Assembly (NCBI GenBank): GCA_027452025.1
Contig: DAIDHI010000105.1
Span: 1-64,000, forward strand
Source: Elusimicrobiota bacterium
GTDB taxonomy: Bacteria > Elusimicrobiota > Elusimicrobia > UBA1565 > UBA9628
Reading direction: 5' to 3'
DNA length: 64,000 nucleotides
The notes below the pieces were generated by a model, which did not search any database, was not told the DNA's origin, and saw only the letters and a list, made by a program, of their open reading frames with translations. Of the stretch, positions 37,264 to 45,293 are shown in pieces (position 1 is the stretch's first letter; each line of letters begins with the position of its first letter). The translations under genes were made by a program, and so were the position numbers.

Positions 37264-37892
37264 TGGAGCTCGACCCGGAGTCGCTGCCCATCCGCGAGCG
37301 CTACGCGCTTCTCATCTCCTCGATCCTGCCGCGGCCCATCGCCTGGGTCTCGACGATCAGCCCCGAGGGCGTCCCGAACCTGGCGCCGTTCAGCTTTTTT
37401 ACCGGCATCACGTCCAATCCGATGACCATTTGCTTCTGCCCGATCAACAACCGCGACGGCCGGCCCAAGGACACGCTCGTCAACATCCGCGCGACCAAGC
37501 AGTTCGTCGTCAACCTGGTCACGGAGGCCATGGCCCAGCGCATGAACTTGACCTCGGCCCCCTTCCCCTACGGCGTCAGCGAGTTCGAGAAGGCCGGCCT
37601 GACGCCCGCCCCCGGCCGCAAGGTCCGCCCTCCGCGCGTCGCCGAGTCGCCCATTCAGATGGAGTGCGAGCTCTTCAAGCTCGTCGACGTCAGCGACGGG
37701 CCGCTCGGCGGCCACCTCGTCATCGGCAAGGTCGTCCATTATCACGCCGACGAAGCCGTCTGGAACGAAGGCCGCCCCCGCCACCAGGACCTCAAGGCCA
37801 TCGGCCGCATGGGCGGAGCCTGGTATTCGCGCACGCAGGACGCCTTCGAGATGCCCCGACCCATGACCGCTGCCGAGGAGCTCAAGCCATGA
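37263..37892 (+). CDS. Flavin reductase-like (FMN-binding split barrel) protein
   Basis: A 209-residue protein of the DIM6/NTAB flavin reductase family. The signature is RPIAWVSTISPEGVPNLAPFSFFTGITSNPMTICFCP, then KDTLVNIRATKQFVVNLV and SPIQMECEL. It should bind FMN and may supply reduced flavin to an oxygenase or act as an oxidoreductase. Its place inside the tyrosine-degradation operon suggests a linked role that is not known. ATG 37263 shares one base with the hmgA stop (TGATG). Confidence 0.85.
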   Translation: MELDPESLPIRERYALLISSILPRPIAWVSTISPEGVPNLAPFSFFTGITSNPMTICFCPINNRDGRPKDTLVNIRATKQFVVNLVTEAMAQRMNLTSAPFPYGVSEFEKAGLTPAPGRKVRPPRVAESPIQMECELFKLVDVSDGPLGGHLVIGKVVHYHADEAVWNEGRPRHQDLKAIGRMGGAWYSRTQDAFEMPRPMTAAEELKP

Positions 37893-38659
37893 AGAAGCCT
37901 TTCCACAACCTCGTCGTAGACCACATGACCTTCCTGGTGGAGCCGCGCCTCTATCCCGTGACCTACGCGCTCTTTCGGATCGTCTTCGGCTGCGCGCCGG
38001 AGGACATCATCTACAACAAGCGCCGCACCTGGCCCGGAGAGCGCGAGGAAAAATCCATGACCTTCGCCGCGCGCCTGGGCCGCTACGACGAAGGCCAGGC
38101 CGCGGTCAACCAATCGATCATCGCCGTCGTCCAGCCCACCGAGCCGGCCAAGCAGTCCTCGCACGTGCGCGAGATCCTCAAGAATCGCGGCGGCTCCGCT
38201 CATTGGCAGCACATCGCCCTGCGCACGCCCGACCTGCTCGGCTTCCACAAATACGCCCTCGAGCGCGGCGTCAACTTCATCACGCCCATCCTCAAGGACG
38301 CCGACGAGGACTTGATCCAAGTCTTCTCCGGCGAGTGGACCCTGCCCGGAGCGCGGCCGACCGGCATCTTCTTCGAGTTCGTCCAGCGCGACCCCAGCCC
38401 CGAGCTGCTCAAGAAAATCGGCGCCGACCGCCAGGCCTTCTTCCGCGACAAGACGTTCCTGGGCCTCTATCAGGAGAAAGAAAGCGAGTATCAGAGCGGC
38501 AAGGTCCGGCCCTTCATCGACGAGGATCTCTTTTCGCGCGTTGAGAAGACTCTGGCCGGCAAGCCGGTCTGGGAGGTCGGCGAGCCCGAGCTGTCCCAGG
38601 TCGAGAACGCCATGCTAGAATACGCCAAGTCGCGCGCCGGCGCGACGTCACGGAGGTGA
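37889..38659 (+). CDS. 4-hydroxyphenylpyruvate dioxygenase-like VOC protein, short form
   Basis: Likely makes homogentisate from 4-hydroxyphenylpyruvate. The three expected Fe(II) ligands are visible: His in VVDHMTFLV, His in HWQHIALRTPDL and Glu in IFFEFVQRDP. At 256 residues it has just the catalytic module and lacks the N-terminal non-catalytic half of normal HPPD (about 350 residues). The operon context (hmgA, FAH) supports the call, but another VOC dioxygenase is possible. It overlaps the upstream gene as ATGA. Confidence 0.78.
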   Translation: MKKPFHNLVVDHMTFLVEPRLYPVTYALFRIVFGCAPEDIIYNKRRTWPGEREEKSMTFAARLGRYDEGQAAVNQSIIAVVQPTEPAKQSSHVREILKNRGGSAHWQHIALRTPDLLGFHKYALERGVNFITPILKDADEDLIQVFSGEWTLPGARPTGIFFEFVQRDPSPELLKKIGADRQAFFRDKTFLGLYQEKESEYQSGKVRPFIDEDLFSRVEKTLAGKPVWEVGEPELSQVENAMLEYAKSRAGATSRR

Positions 38660-38663
38660 CATC

Positions 38664-39092
38664 GTGAGAAAGATCGCGCTTTCGCTGCTTGCCGCAACCT
38701 TCGCCGCTCCCGCTTGCGCCCAGGCCGTGGCCACCCTGCCCGCCGTCTTTGCCCGGGCCCAGACGCTGGCCCGGCAGGCCCCGAAGGGCCGCCACTTCGA
38801 ACTCTTCTACGCGCGCGGACGCTGGCATTTTTTCATGAACCCCAATCCGCCCGGCTCCGGCCTCTTGCTCGACCTGACCCAGGGAGAGACCGTGCGCCTG
38901 ACGCTGACCAACGAGGCCTTCAACGACGTGGATGAAGAGGCCCTGTTCGACATCGACGCGGTGAACGTGCACGTGTTCCTGGAGTCGGCCGGCGATCAGA
39001 CGGAAGTCTCCTTCACCGCCCCCAAGGAAGGCATTTACTTCATCACCGAGGGCGGCGGCGTCATCGGCCGGATGGTCGTCAGGAAGGGCTAG
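38664..39092 (+). CDS. Exported cupredoxin-like protein
   Basis: A 142-residue protein with signal peptide MRKIALSLLAATFAAPACA. The mature part looks like a cupredoxin beta-sandwich (LDLTQGETVRLTLTNEAFNDVDEEALFDIDAVNVHVFL, TEVSFTAPKEGIYFITEGGG). The copper Cys of the canonical C-x-x-x-x-H-x-x-x-M loop is missing, so copper binding is doubtful. GTG 38664 is preceded by GGAGGTGA, a strong ribosome site lying over the stop of the HPPD-like gene. Last gene of the operon; a link to tyrosine metabolism is not evident. Confidence 0.7.
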   Translation: MRKIALSLLAATFAAPACAQAVATLPAVFARAQTLARQAPKGRHFELFYARGRWHFFMNPNPPGSGLLLDLTQGETVRLTLTNEAFNDVDEEALFDIDAVNVHVFLESAGDQTEVSFTAPKEGIYFITEGGGVIGRMVVRKG

Positions 39093-39093
39093 G

Positions 39094-39783
39094 TCAGGGC
39101 TCGCCGGGGCCGGACCGCACGCCGCGCGCCGAAAAGCCCGCGCTCAGAAGCCCGAGCTCGGGATCGGCGAAACTCGCGCGCTCGAGCGCGCCCGCGTTGA
39201 GCGCGCGGCGGCCGGGCCGGAAGTCGAGCGCGCTCAAGACCAGGCGGCCGCTTCCCGGGAAATCCTCGCGAAAGTCGATGCCCTTGCGCGTCAGCTCGAC
39301 TGAGTCGAGCGAAGCGTCCTGCGAGCGGACCGAGGCCACCTGCATGGAATCCAGGTAGCCCTCGCTGATCAGGAAGCGGAACTCCAAGTGATATCCGCGC
39401 AGCTTCGAAGTCTTAGGAAACAAGGAGACGATCAGGCGGCGGTCTCCGCCGGAAAGCCGATAGCTCCGGGCTTTGGCCGTCGCCGGGCAAGAACGCCCGC
39501 GCCAGGCGAGCCTGCCCTTGATGCGCCGCCGGGTCAGCTGCCGCTCCCAAAAGTCTCGCGCGGCCTCGGCGTCGCCGCCGACGACCAGCGAGACGGGACG
39601 CCAATGCTTGGCCTGGGGATGCAGGCGCGCGAGAATCCGATGGACGGCCCTGGGCTTTTCCGGAGCCGGAGCCGTTTGAGTGGAGACCGCGACGGCCGCC
39701 GAAGTCGAGACCGCCGTCGTCGAGGACACGTCCTGCGCGGCCGCCGCGCCGCAAAACAAGAGCGCCGCCGCCGCCCACTCCAT
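39094..39783 (-). CDS. Exported protein of unknown function
   Basis: A 229-residue protein with an Ala-rich signal peptide (MEWAAAALLFCGAAAAQD) and a Thr/Ser/Ala-rich low-complexity stretch. The domain beyond about residue 60 has strands such as KHWRPVSLVVGGDAEAARDFWE, RSYRLSGGDRRLIVSLFPKTSK and GRLVLSALDFRPGRRALNAG. No family is recognised. ATG 39783 shares a base with the valS stop (TAATG), which decides the start and suggests coupling. The longer ORF in the track is a shadow of valS. Confidence 0.65.
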   Translation of the reverse strand: MEWAAAALLFCGAAAAQDVSSTTAVSTSAAVAVSTQTAPAPEKPRAVHRILARLHPQAKHWRPVSLVVGGDAEAARDFWERQLTRRRIKGRLAWRGRSCPATAKARSYRLSGGDRRLIVSLFPKTSKLRGYHLEFRFLISEGYLDSMQVASVRSQDASLDSVELTRKGIDFREDFPGSGRLVLSALDFRPGRRALNAGALERASFADPELGLLSAGFSARGVRSGPGEP

Positions 39784-42422
39784 TAGTCGAGGTACTGCAG
39801 CGTGTCCTTGATGCGGGCGAAACGCGCCTCGGCGGCGCCGTACTGCGCCTCGGCCGTGGCCACTTCCTCGCGGGGCGCCCGCGCGATGAAATTGGGGTTC
39901 TTCACCTTCTGAGCGATCTTCTGCAGCTCCGCCTCGGCCTTCTGCGCCTCCTTCTGCAGGCGCTGGCGCTCCGTGTCGAAGTCGATCAAGCCCGCCAAGG
40001 GCACGAAGAAGCTGAGGCCGGCCGCGACCGCCGTGGCGCTTTGCGCCGGCCGCCGCAGGTTCTTGGTGAACTCGACGGCTTCGACGCGGGCCAGGGCCTT
40101 GACGTAGCCCTGGTGCCCGGCGACCAGCGCTTCCGATTCCGGAGCGTCGCCGGCGGCGATGACCTTGATCTTGAGGCCCGGCGGGACGTTGAGCTGCGCG
40201 CGCAAGGCCCGCAGCTCGGAGATCACGCTCATCACCGTGCCCATGTCGCGGCGGGCCTCCTCGTTGGACCAATCGAAGGCCGTCCGGGGAGCCTGCGCCT
40301 TCAGGACGAACGCGGCCATCTCGCCGGAATAAGGCTTGAGCGCGGCGAAGAGCTCCTCGGTGACGTAGGGCATGAAAGGATGGAGCATCTTGAGCGTCCC
40401 GTTGAGGACTTGCACGAGAATGGCGCGAGCCGATTCCTTCTCTTCTCCCTCGATTCCCTGCAGCCGGATCTTGGCGAGCTCGACGTACCAGTCGCAGAAC
40501 TTGTCCCACAGGAAGCCGTAAAGCGCGTCGCCGGCGGCGGCGACGTCGCAGGACTCCATGGCTTTGCGGGCTTGCTCGAGCGCGGCTTGGTATTCGGCCA
40601 GGATCCACTTGTCGGCGAGTTCCAGGCAGCAATGGGAAAGAGTCTCCAGGGAATAGGGCCTGGCCGGACGCTCCGGCAGGTTCATGAGCACGAAGCGGGT
40701 GGAGTTCCACAGCTTGTTGGCGAAATTACGGGATCCCGTGATGGAGTCTTCCGCGAAGGGCACGTCGCGCCCCGGATGCGCCTGGACGACGAGCGAGAAC
40801 CGCAGCGCGTCGGTGCCGTATTTGTCCATCATCAAGAGCGGATCCACGACGTTGCCCAGCGACTTGGACATCTTCTTGCCCGACTTGTCCCGGACGATGC
40901 CGTGGATGATGGCGTCGGAAAACGGCGGCTGGCCCTGGAAGCGCAGGCCCATCATCTGCATGCGCGCGACCCAAAGATAGAGGATCTCGTAGCCCGTGAC
41001 CAGCACCGAGGTGGGGTAGTAGAACCTCAGGTCCTCGGTCTTGTCCGGCCAGCCGAACACCGACATCGGCCACAGCGCCGAGGAAAACCAGGTGTCGAGG
41101 ACGTCGGGGTCCTGCGTCCAGCCCTCGCCGGGAGACGAGGCGGCCACGACGGGCTCCTGGCTTTCCTTATACCAGACCGGGATGCGATGTCCCCACCAGA
41201 TCTGGCGCGAGACGCACCAGTCCTTGATGTTCGACAGCCACTCCCGATAGGGATTGGCCCAGTTCTGCGGGTGTATCTTGAACTGCCCCTTGTCGAGCGC
41301 CTCGATCGCCGGCTTGGCCAAGTCCCCCATCTTGACGAACCATTGCAGCGAGAGCAGCGGTTCGATGGCGGACCCGCAGCGGTAGCAGACCCCCACCGCG
41401 TTCTTGTGGTCCTCGGTCTTGACGAGCAGCCCCTCGGCGGCCAGGTCGGCCAGGACCTTGTCTCGGGCCTGCTCGCGGGAGAGGCCCGCGCAGCCTTCGC
41501 CCGCATCGGGCGTCATCTTGCCGTCCGGGCCGATGACCTTGCGCAGCCCGATCTCCGTGTGGCGCTGGAGAATCTCGAAGTCGTTGGGGTCGTGGGCGGG
41601 CGTGACCTTCACGGCTCCCGTCCCGAAGGTGGCGTCGACGTGCTCGTCGCCCACGATCGGGATCTCGCGCCCGGTCAAGGGCAGCTTGAGCTTGCGGCCG
41701 ACCAAGCCCAGGTAGCGGTTGTCGCGGGGGTTGACCGCCACGGCCGTGTCTCCGAGCAGGGTCTCCGGCCTGGTGGTGGCGACCACGAGCCCTTCTCCTT
41801 TGCCGTCGGCCGCGGGATAGCGGATGTGCCAAAGCTTGCCCTTGCGCTCCTCGTGCTCGACCTCGATGTCGGACAGCGCCGTGCCGCAGCGCACGCACCA
41901 GTTGACCATGCGCTCGCCCCGGTAGATCAGGCGCGCGTCCCACAGCGCCTTGAAGGCGGAGAAGACCGACTTGGCGCGCGCCTCGTCCATCGTGAAGGCT
42001 TCGCGCTGCCAGTCCAGCGCGCAGCCCAGCCTCTTGAGCTGGCCGAGGATGGTGCTCTTGGTGCTGCGCGTCCAGGCCTGCATCCGCTCCAGGAACTTCT
42101 CGCGTCCGAGGGCGTGACGGCTGAGACTCTCGCCCTTGAGCTGCTTTTCCATGACGTTCTGGGTCGCGATGCCGCCGTGGTCGGTGCCGGGCACCCAGCA
42201 CGTCTCGGCGCCGTGCAGCCGGTGCCAGCGCACGAGGACGTCCTGCAGGGTGTTATTGAGCGCATGCCCGATGTGCAGGGCGCCCGTCACGTTGGGCGGC
42301 GGGATGACGATCGAGAACATGCGCGCGCCGGCTTTCGGCTCGCTGTGGAACAGGCGCGCCGCCTCCCACTCCTGGAGCCAGCGGCTCTCGACGGGACCGG
42401 GGTCGTAGGCTTTATCGAGCAT
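39783..42422 (-). CDS. valS: Valyl-tRNA synthetase
   Basis: Charges tRNA-Val. The 879-residue class Ia synthetase has HIGH-type PPPNVTGALHIGHALNNT, the editing CP1 domain with TTRPETLLGDTAVAV and GTGAVKVTPAHDPNDF, KMSKS (GKKMSKSLGNVVDP), the anticodon-binding region and a C-terminal coiled coil (FDTERQRLQKEAQKAEAELQKIAQ). It lies in the hemW-phoH-receiver operon and starts 11 bases inside the receiver gene. Confidence 0.96.
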   Translation of the reverse strand: MLDKAYDPGPVESRWLQEWEAARLFHSEPKAGARMFSIVIPPPNVTGALHIGHALNNTLQDVLVRWHRLHGAETCWVPGTDHGGIATQNVMEKQLKGESLSRHALGREKFLERMQAWTRSTKSTILGQLKRLGCALDWQREAFTMDEARAKSVFSAFKALWDARLIYRGERMVNWCVRCGTALSDIEVEHEERKGKLWHIRYPAADGKGEGLVVATTRPETLLGDTAVAVNPRDNRYLGLVGRKLKLPLTGREIPIVGDEHVDATFGTGAVKVTPAHDPNDFEILQRHTEIGLRKVIGPDGKMTPDAGEGCAGLSREQARDKVLADLAAEGLLVKTEDHKNAVGVCYRCGSAIEPLLSLQWFVKMGDLAKPAIEALDKGQFKIHPQNWANPYREWLSNIKDWCVSRQIWWGHRIPVWYKESQEPVVAASSPGEGWTQDPDVLDTWFSSALWPMSVFGWPDKTEDLRFYYPTSVLVTGYEILYLWVARMQMMGLRFQGQPPFSDAIIHGIVRDKSGKKMSKSLGNVVDPLLMMDKYGTDALRFSLVVQAHPGRDVPFAEDSITGSRNFANKLWNSTRFVLMNLPERPARPYSLETLSHCCLELADKWILAEYQAALEQARKAMESCDVAAAGDALYGFLWDKFCDWYVELAKIRLQGIEGEEKESARAILVQVLNGTLKMLHPFMPYVTEELFAALKPYSGEMAAFVLKAQAPRTAFDWSNEEARRDMGTVMSVISELRALRAQLNVPPGLKIKVIAAGDAPESEALVAGHQGYVKALARVEAVEFTKNLRRPAQSATAVAAGLSFFVPLAGLIDFDTERQRLQKEAQKAEAELQKIAQKVKNPNFIARAPREEVATAEAQYGAAEARFARIKDTLQYLD

Positions 42423-42795
42423 CGGTTTGTCGCGGAACCTTCAGGATCTGGCGGATTTTCTCCATGAGCCGGCGACCGTCGATGGGCTTGGCGATATACT
42501 CGAAGGCCCCGGCCTGGATGCCGCTCAAGACGTCGATGGTCTCGCTGGAGCCCGTGAAGATCACCACCGGGATGCGCGCGAGCTCCGCGTCGGCCTTGAG
42601 GCGGCGCAGGAGGTCGAGACCGTTGAGGTCGGGCATGTAGAGGTCCATCAAGATGAGATCGGGCTTGGTCTGCCGGATGACGGCGTCGGCGACGACGGGC
42701 GATTCCAGGGTCACCGCGTCGAAGCCCTCGTGCTTGAGAGACAGCCGCACGGATTCGCGCACCAGGACGTCGTCGTCGATGATCAGAATCTTCAC
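42412..42795 (-). CDS. Single-domain response regulator
   Basis: A 127-residue receiver with IIDDDVLVRESV, phospho-acceptor Asp in LILMDLYMPDLNGLDLL, Thr in VIFTGSSE and Lys in YIAKPIDGRRL. There is no output domain and no neighbouring kinase. It begins with GTG 42795 overlapping the phoH stop as GTGA. Confidence 0.9.
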   Translation of the reverse strand: MKILIIDDDVLVRESVRLSLKHEGFDAVTLESPVVADAVIRQTKPDLILMDLYMPDLNGLDLLRRLKADAELARIPVVIFTGSSETIDVLSGIQAGAFEYIAKPIDGRRLMEKIRQILKVPRQTDAR

Positions 42796-44096
42796 AGAAG
42801 ATCGGAGGCCAGCGCCGCCAGCGGGCTGCGCTCGCTTTTGGTGAACGTGACGTGGCCGAAAAGCGGCTGGCCCTTGAAGCGCTCGACCAAATTGGTCAGG
42901 CCGTTGGACGCCGCGTCGAGGTAGTAATTGTCGATCTGGTAAGGATCGCCGGTGAGCACGATCTTGGCGCCCTGCCCGGCGCGCGAGATGATCGTCTTGA
43001 TCTCGTGGGGCGTCAGGTTCTGGGCGTCGTCGATGATGATGAGCAGGTTCGGGAGGCTTCGGCCGCGCAAATACGTCACGGCCTCGATCTCGATGGTGCC
43101 CTCCTCGATGAGCATCTGGATGTCCATGTCGGAGGTCTCGAGAGACCCTTTGGGGCGCTCCAGCAGATAGCTCAGGTTGTCGTAGATCGCCCCCATCCAG
43201 TTGGTGAGCTTCTCCTCCTTGGTGCCGGGGAGGAAGCCGATGTCGTGGCCGACGGCCACGACGGGGCGGCCGATGAGGATGCGCCGGTAGTGCTTCTCCT
43301 CGAGCGTCTGGTGCATGGCGGCGGCCAAGGACAGCATCGTCTTGCCCGAGCCGGCCACGCCGACGAGGGAGACGAGCTGGATGTCCTTGTTGAGCAAAAG
43401 CTCTAGGGCGAAGCGCTGCTCCGTGTTGAGCGGCTTGACGCCCCAGGGCGCGGAGTCCCCCTTGAGCAGCGGCACCAGCGCCCCGGCCTTCACGTCGAAG
43501 CGCGTGAGCGCGCTCTGCGAGCCGTGGCCCTTGAGGATGACGAACTCGTTGGGCACCAGCGCCCGCGGCGTCTGCGGCGGCGCCAGCCGCTTGTCGCGAT
43601 AGAACCGGTCTATGTCGGCGGAGGAGACCGCCACTTCCTGCCAGCCGCGGTAAAGCTCGGCGACGTCGACTTTCTCCTTCTCGTAGTCCTGGGTCTCGAG
43701 ACCCAGCGCTTCGGCCTTGATGCGCAGGTTGATGTCCTTGGAGATCAGGACGATCTTCTCTTCTTTTTTGCGCAGGAACTGCGCGCAGGCGAGGATCTCG
43801 TTGTCCTTGGTGCCTTGCGAGAACATCTTGGGCAGGCCGTCGGAGACCTGTATCTCCACCTTGAGCTTTCCCCCGTGCTCGAGGTTGACCCAATCGCTGA
43901 GCTTGCCCTGCTTGCGCAGCTCGTCGAGACTGCGCGCGATCATGCGCGCCGAGCGCCCGCGCTCGTCGTTGTTGCGCTTGAACGTGTCGAGCTCCTCGAT
44001 GACGGTCAAGGGCAGGACGACGCGCGCGCCCTCGAAGGCGAAAATGGCCTGAGGGTCGTGCAGGACGACGTTGGTGTCGAGGACGAATGTCTTCAA
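42792..44096 (-). CDS. PIN-PhoH2 family RNA helicase/nuclease-like ATPase
   Basis: A 434-residue two-domain protein. The N-terminal PIN ribonuclease domain has VLDTNVVLHDP, IEELD and the later acidic LISKDINLRIKAEALG. After a linker the PhoH ATPase domain carries Walker A GVAGSGKTMLSLAA, IGRPVVAVGHDIGFLPGTKEEK and Walker B IIIDDAQNLTPHEIKT. PhoH2 proteins are described as RNA-unwinding nucleases. The start is a rare TTG at 44096, overlapping the hemW stop as TTGA, with GGAGG upstream; it gives LKTFVLDTN, the normal N-terminus. Confidence 0.92.
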   Translation of the reverse strand: MKTFVLDTNVVLHDPQAIFAFEGARVVLPLTVIEELDTFKRNNDERGRSARMIARSLDELRKQGKLSDWVNLEHGGKLKVEIQVSDGLPKMFSQGTKDNEILACAQFLRKKEEKIVLISKDINLRIKAEALGLETQDYEKEKVDVAELYRGWQEVAVSSADIDRFYRDKRLAPPQTPRALVPNEFVILKGHGSQSALTRFDVKAGALVPLLKGDSAPWGVKPLNTEQRFALELLLNKDIQLVSLVGVAGSGKTMLSLAAAMHQTLEEKHYRRILIGRPVVAVGHDIGFLPGTKEEKLTNWMGAIYDNLSYLLERPKGSLETSDMDIQMLIEEGTIEIEAVTYLRGRSLPNLLIIIDDAQNLTPHEIKTIISRAGQGAKIVLTGDPYQIDNYYLDAASNGLTNLVERFKGQPLFGHVTFTKSERSPLAALASDLL

Positions 44097-45229
44097 GCGG
44101 CGGCCTCCGCGTGCTGGATTGCGTCGTCGAACGGCGGCACGAACTCCGAAAAAGCCTGGTTGGCGAGAAAGACCCCTTCGCGCGTGAGCTTGACCACGGC
44201 GCCCCGGCGCTCCACCAGCCCGCGCGCGGCCAGCCGCGCCCATTGCGGCGCGAACGCCTCCTCGAGCTCTCGCCCGGGCACGAAGCCCTCGACGAGACGC
44301 AGGCCCAGGAAGGCGCGCTCGCCCAGCTTCTCACGCCCTTGCAGGCGCTCCCTCTGGGCGGCCGGGCTTCGGCCGGCCTCGACGGCGTCGCAGTAGACCG
44401 TGAGGCGGTCCGCGTTGGACCAGCGCTCCCCGGCCAAGTAGGAGGCGGCCGAGCAGCCCAGCCCGATATAGTCGCCGTCCTGCCAGTAGATGCGGTTGTG
44501 CAGCGATTCGCGGCCCGGCCGCGCGAAATTGGAGATCTCGTAATGGCGAAGTCCCGCGGCGCGCAGGCGATCGAGGCTCGCCTCGAACATCTCGCGACAG
44601 AGAGCTTCGTCCGGCTCGACGTCGCGCTTGCCGTAGAGGGTGCGGTCCTCCACCTGCAGCCCGTAGAGCGAGACGTGCTCGGGCGAGAGCGCGAGCACGT
44701 CGTCGAGGCTTTTCAAGCACCCCTCGAGCGTCTGCCCCGGAAGGCCGTACATCAAATCCACCGAGACCGCCAAGCCCGCAACGGCCCGAGCCGCCCGGTA
44801 GACGCGCCGGAAGTCCTCGGCCGTGTGCCGGCGGCCGATGGACTTGAGCAAGGCGTCGTCGGCCGTCTGCAGGCCCAGGCTCAGGCGCGTGACGCCCGCC
44901 TCGCGCAGGACGGAAAGCTTCTCTTCGTCAAGGCTCTCGGGATTGGCCTCGAACGTCGACTCCTGAAAGCGAACGTCCGGGAAACAACGGCCGATGAGCG
45001 CGAAGAGCTCGCGCAGCTCGGGGGCGCTCAGCTCCGAAGGCGTGCCTCCGCCGACGTAGAGCGTCTCAGGCCGCCTCCCTTTATAGAGCCCGGCCTCCGT
45101 CTCCAGCGCGCGCAGGTAGCGCCGCGCAATGGCGTTTTGTCCGGAAAAAGCGGCGAAATCGCAGTAGTAGCACTTGATGGAGCAGAAGGGGATGTGGACG
45201 TAGAGGCCGAGTCGCGGGAAGTCTTGCAC
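44093..45229 (-). CDS. hemW: Radical SAM heme chaperone HemW (coproporphyrinogen III oxidase-like)
   Basis: Radical SAM protein with the C-x3-C-x2-C cluster motif (YVHIPFCSIKCYYCDF), followed by TLYVGGGTPSELS, FEANPESL and SLGLQTADDALLKSIGRRH. HemW proteins bind heme and deliver it, and older annotation as oxygen-independent coproporphyrinogen oxidase is usually wrong. I prefer the GTG start at 45229, eight bases behind TG-g-CACAAT, to the TTG at 45247 used by the track. First gene of the operon hemW-phoH-receiver-valS. Confidence 0.9.
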   Translation of the reverse strand: MQDFPRLGLYVHIPFCSIKCYYCDFAAFSGQNAIARRYLRALETEAGLYKGRRPETLYVGGGTPSELSAPELRELFALIGRCFPDVRFQESTFEANPESLDEEKLSVLREAGVTRLSLGLQTADDALLKSIGRRHTAEDFRRVYRAARAVAGLAVSVDLMYGLPGQTLEGCLKSLDDVLALSPEHVSLYGLQVEDRTLYGKRDVEPDEALCREMFEASLDRLRAAGLRHYEISNFARPGRESLHNRIYWQDGDYIGLGCSAASYLAGERWSNADRLTVYCDAVEAGRSPAAQRERLQGREKLGERAFLGLRLVEGFVPGRELEEAFAPQWARLAARGLVERRGAVVKLTREGVFLANQAFSEFVPPFDDAIQHAEAAA

Positions 45230-45237
45230 CTTCTCGA

Positions 45238-45243
45238 ATTGTG
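45238..45243 (-). promoter_or_regulatory. -10 element of the hemW operon
   Basis: CACAAT preceded by TGg on the minus strand, eight bases before GTG 45229. It overlaps the alternative TTG start. Confidence 0.4.
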
Positions 45244-45278
45244 CCAAAATCCGCGCCGGCCGTCCAGACGCCGCTATT

Positions 45279-45287
45279 TGTTAGAAT
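45279..45287 (+). promoter_or_regulatory. Extended -10 of the beta-solenoid/HEAT gene
   Basis: TG-t-TAGAAT ending six bases before the GTG at 45294. Confidence 0.6.
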
Positions 45288-45293
45288 GCGCGC

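Noticed and set aside
40041-42467. 808-residue plus-strand ORF opposite valS
   Set aside because: Shadow of a strongly conserved synthetase gene.
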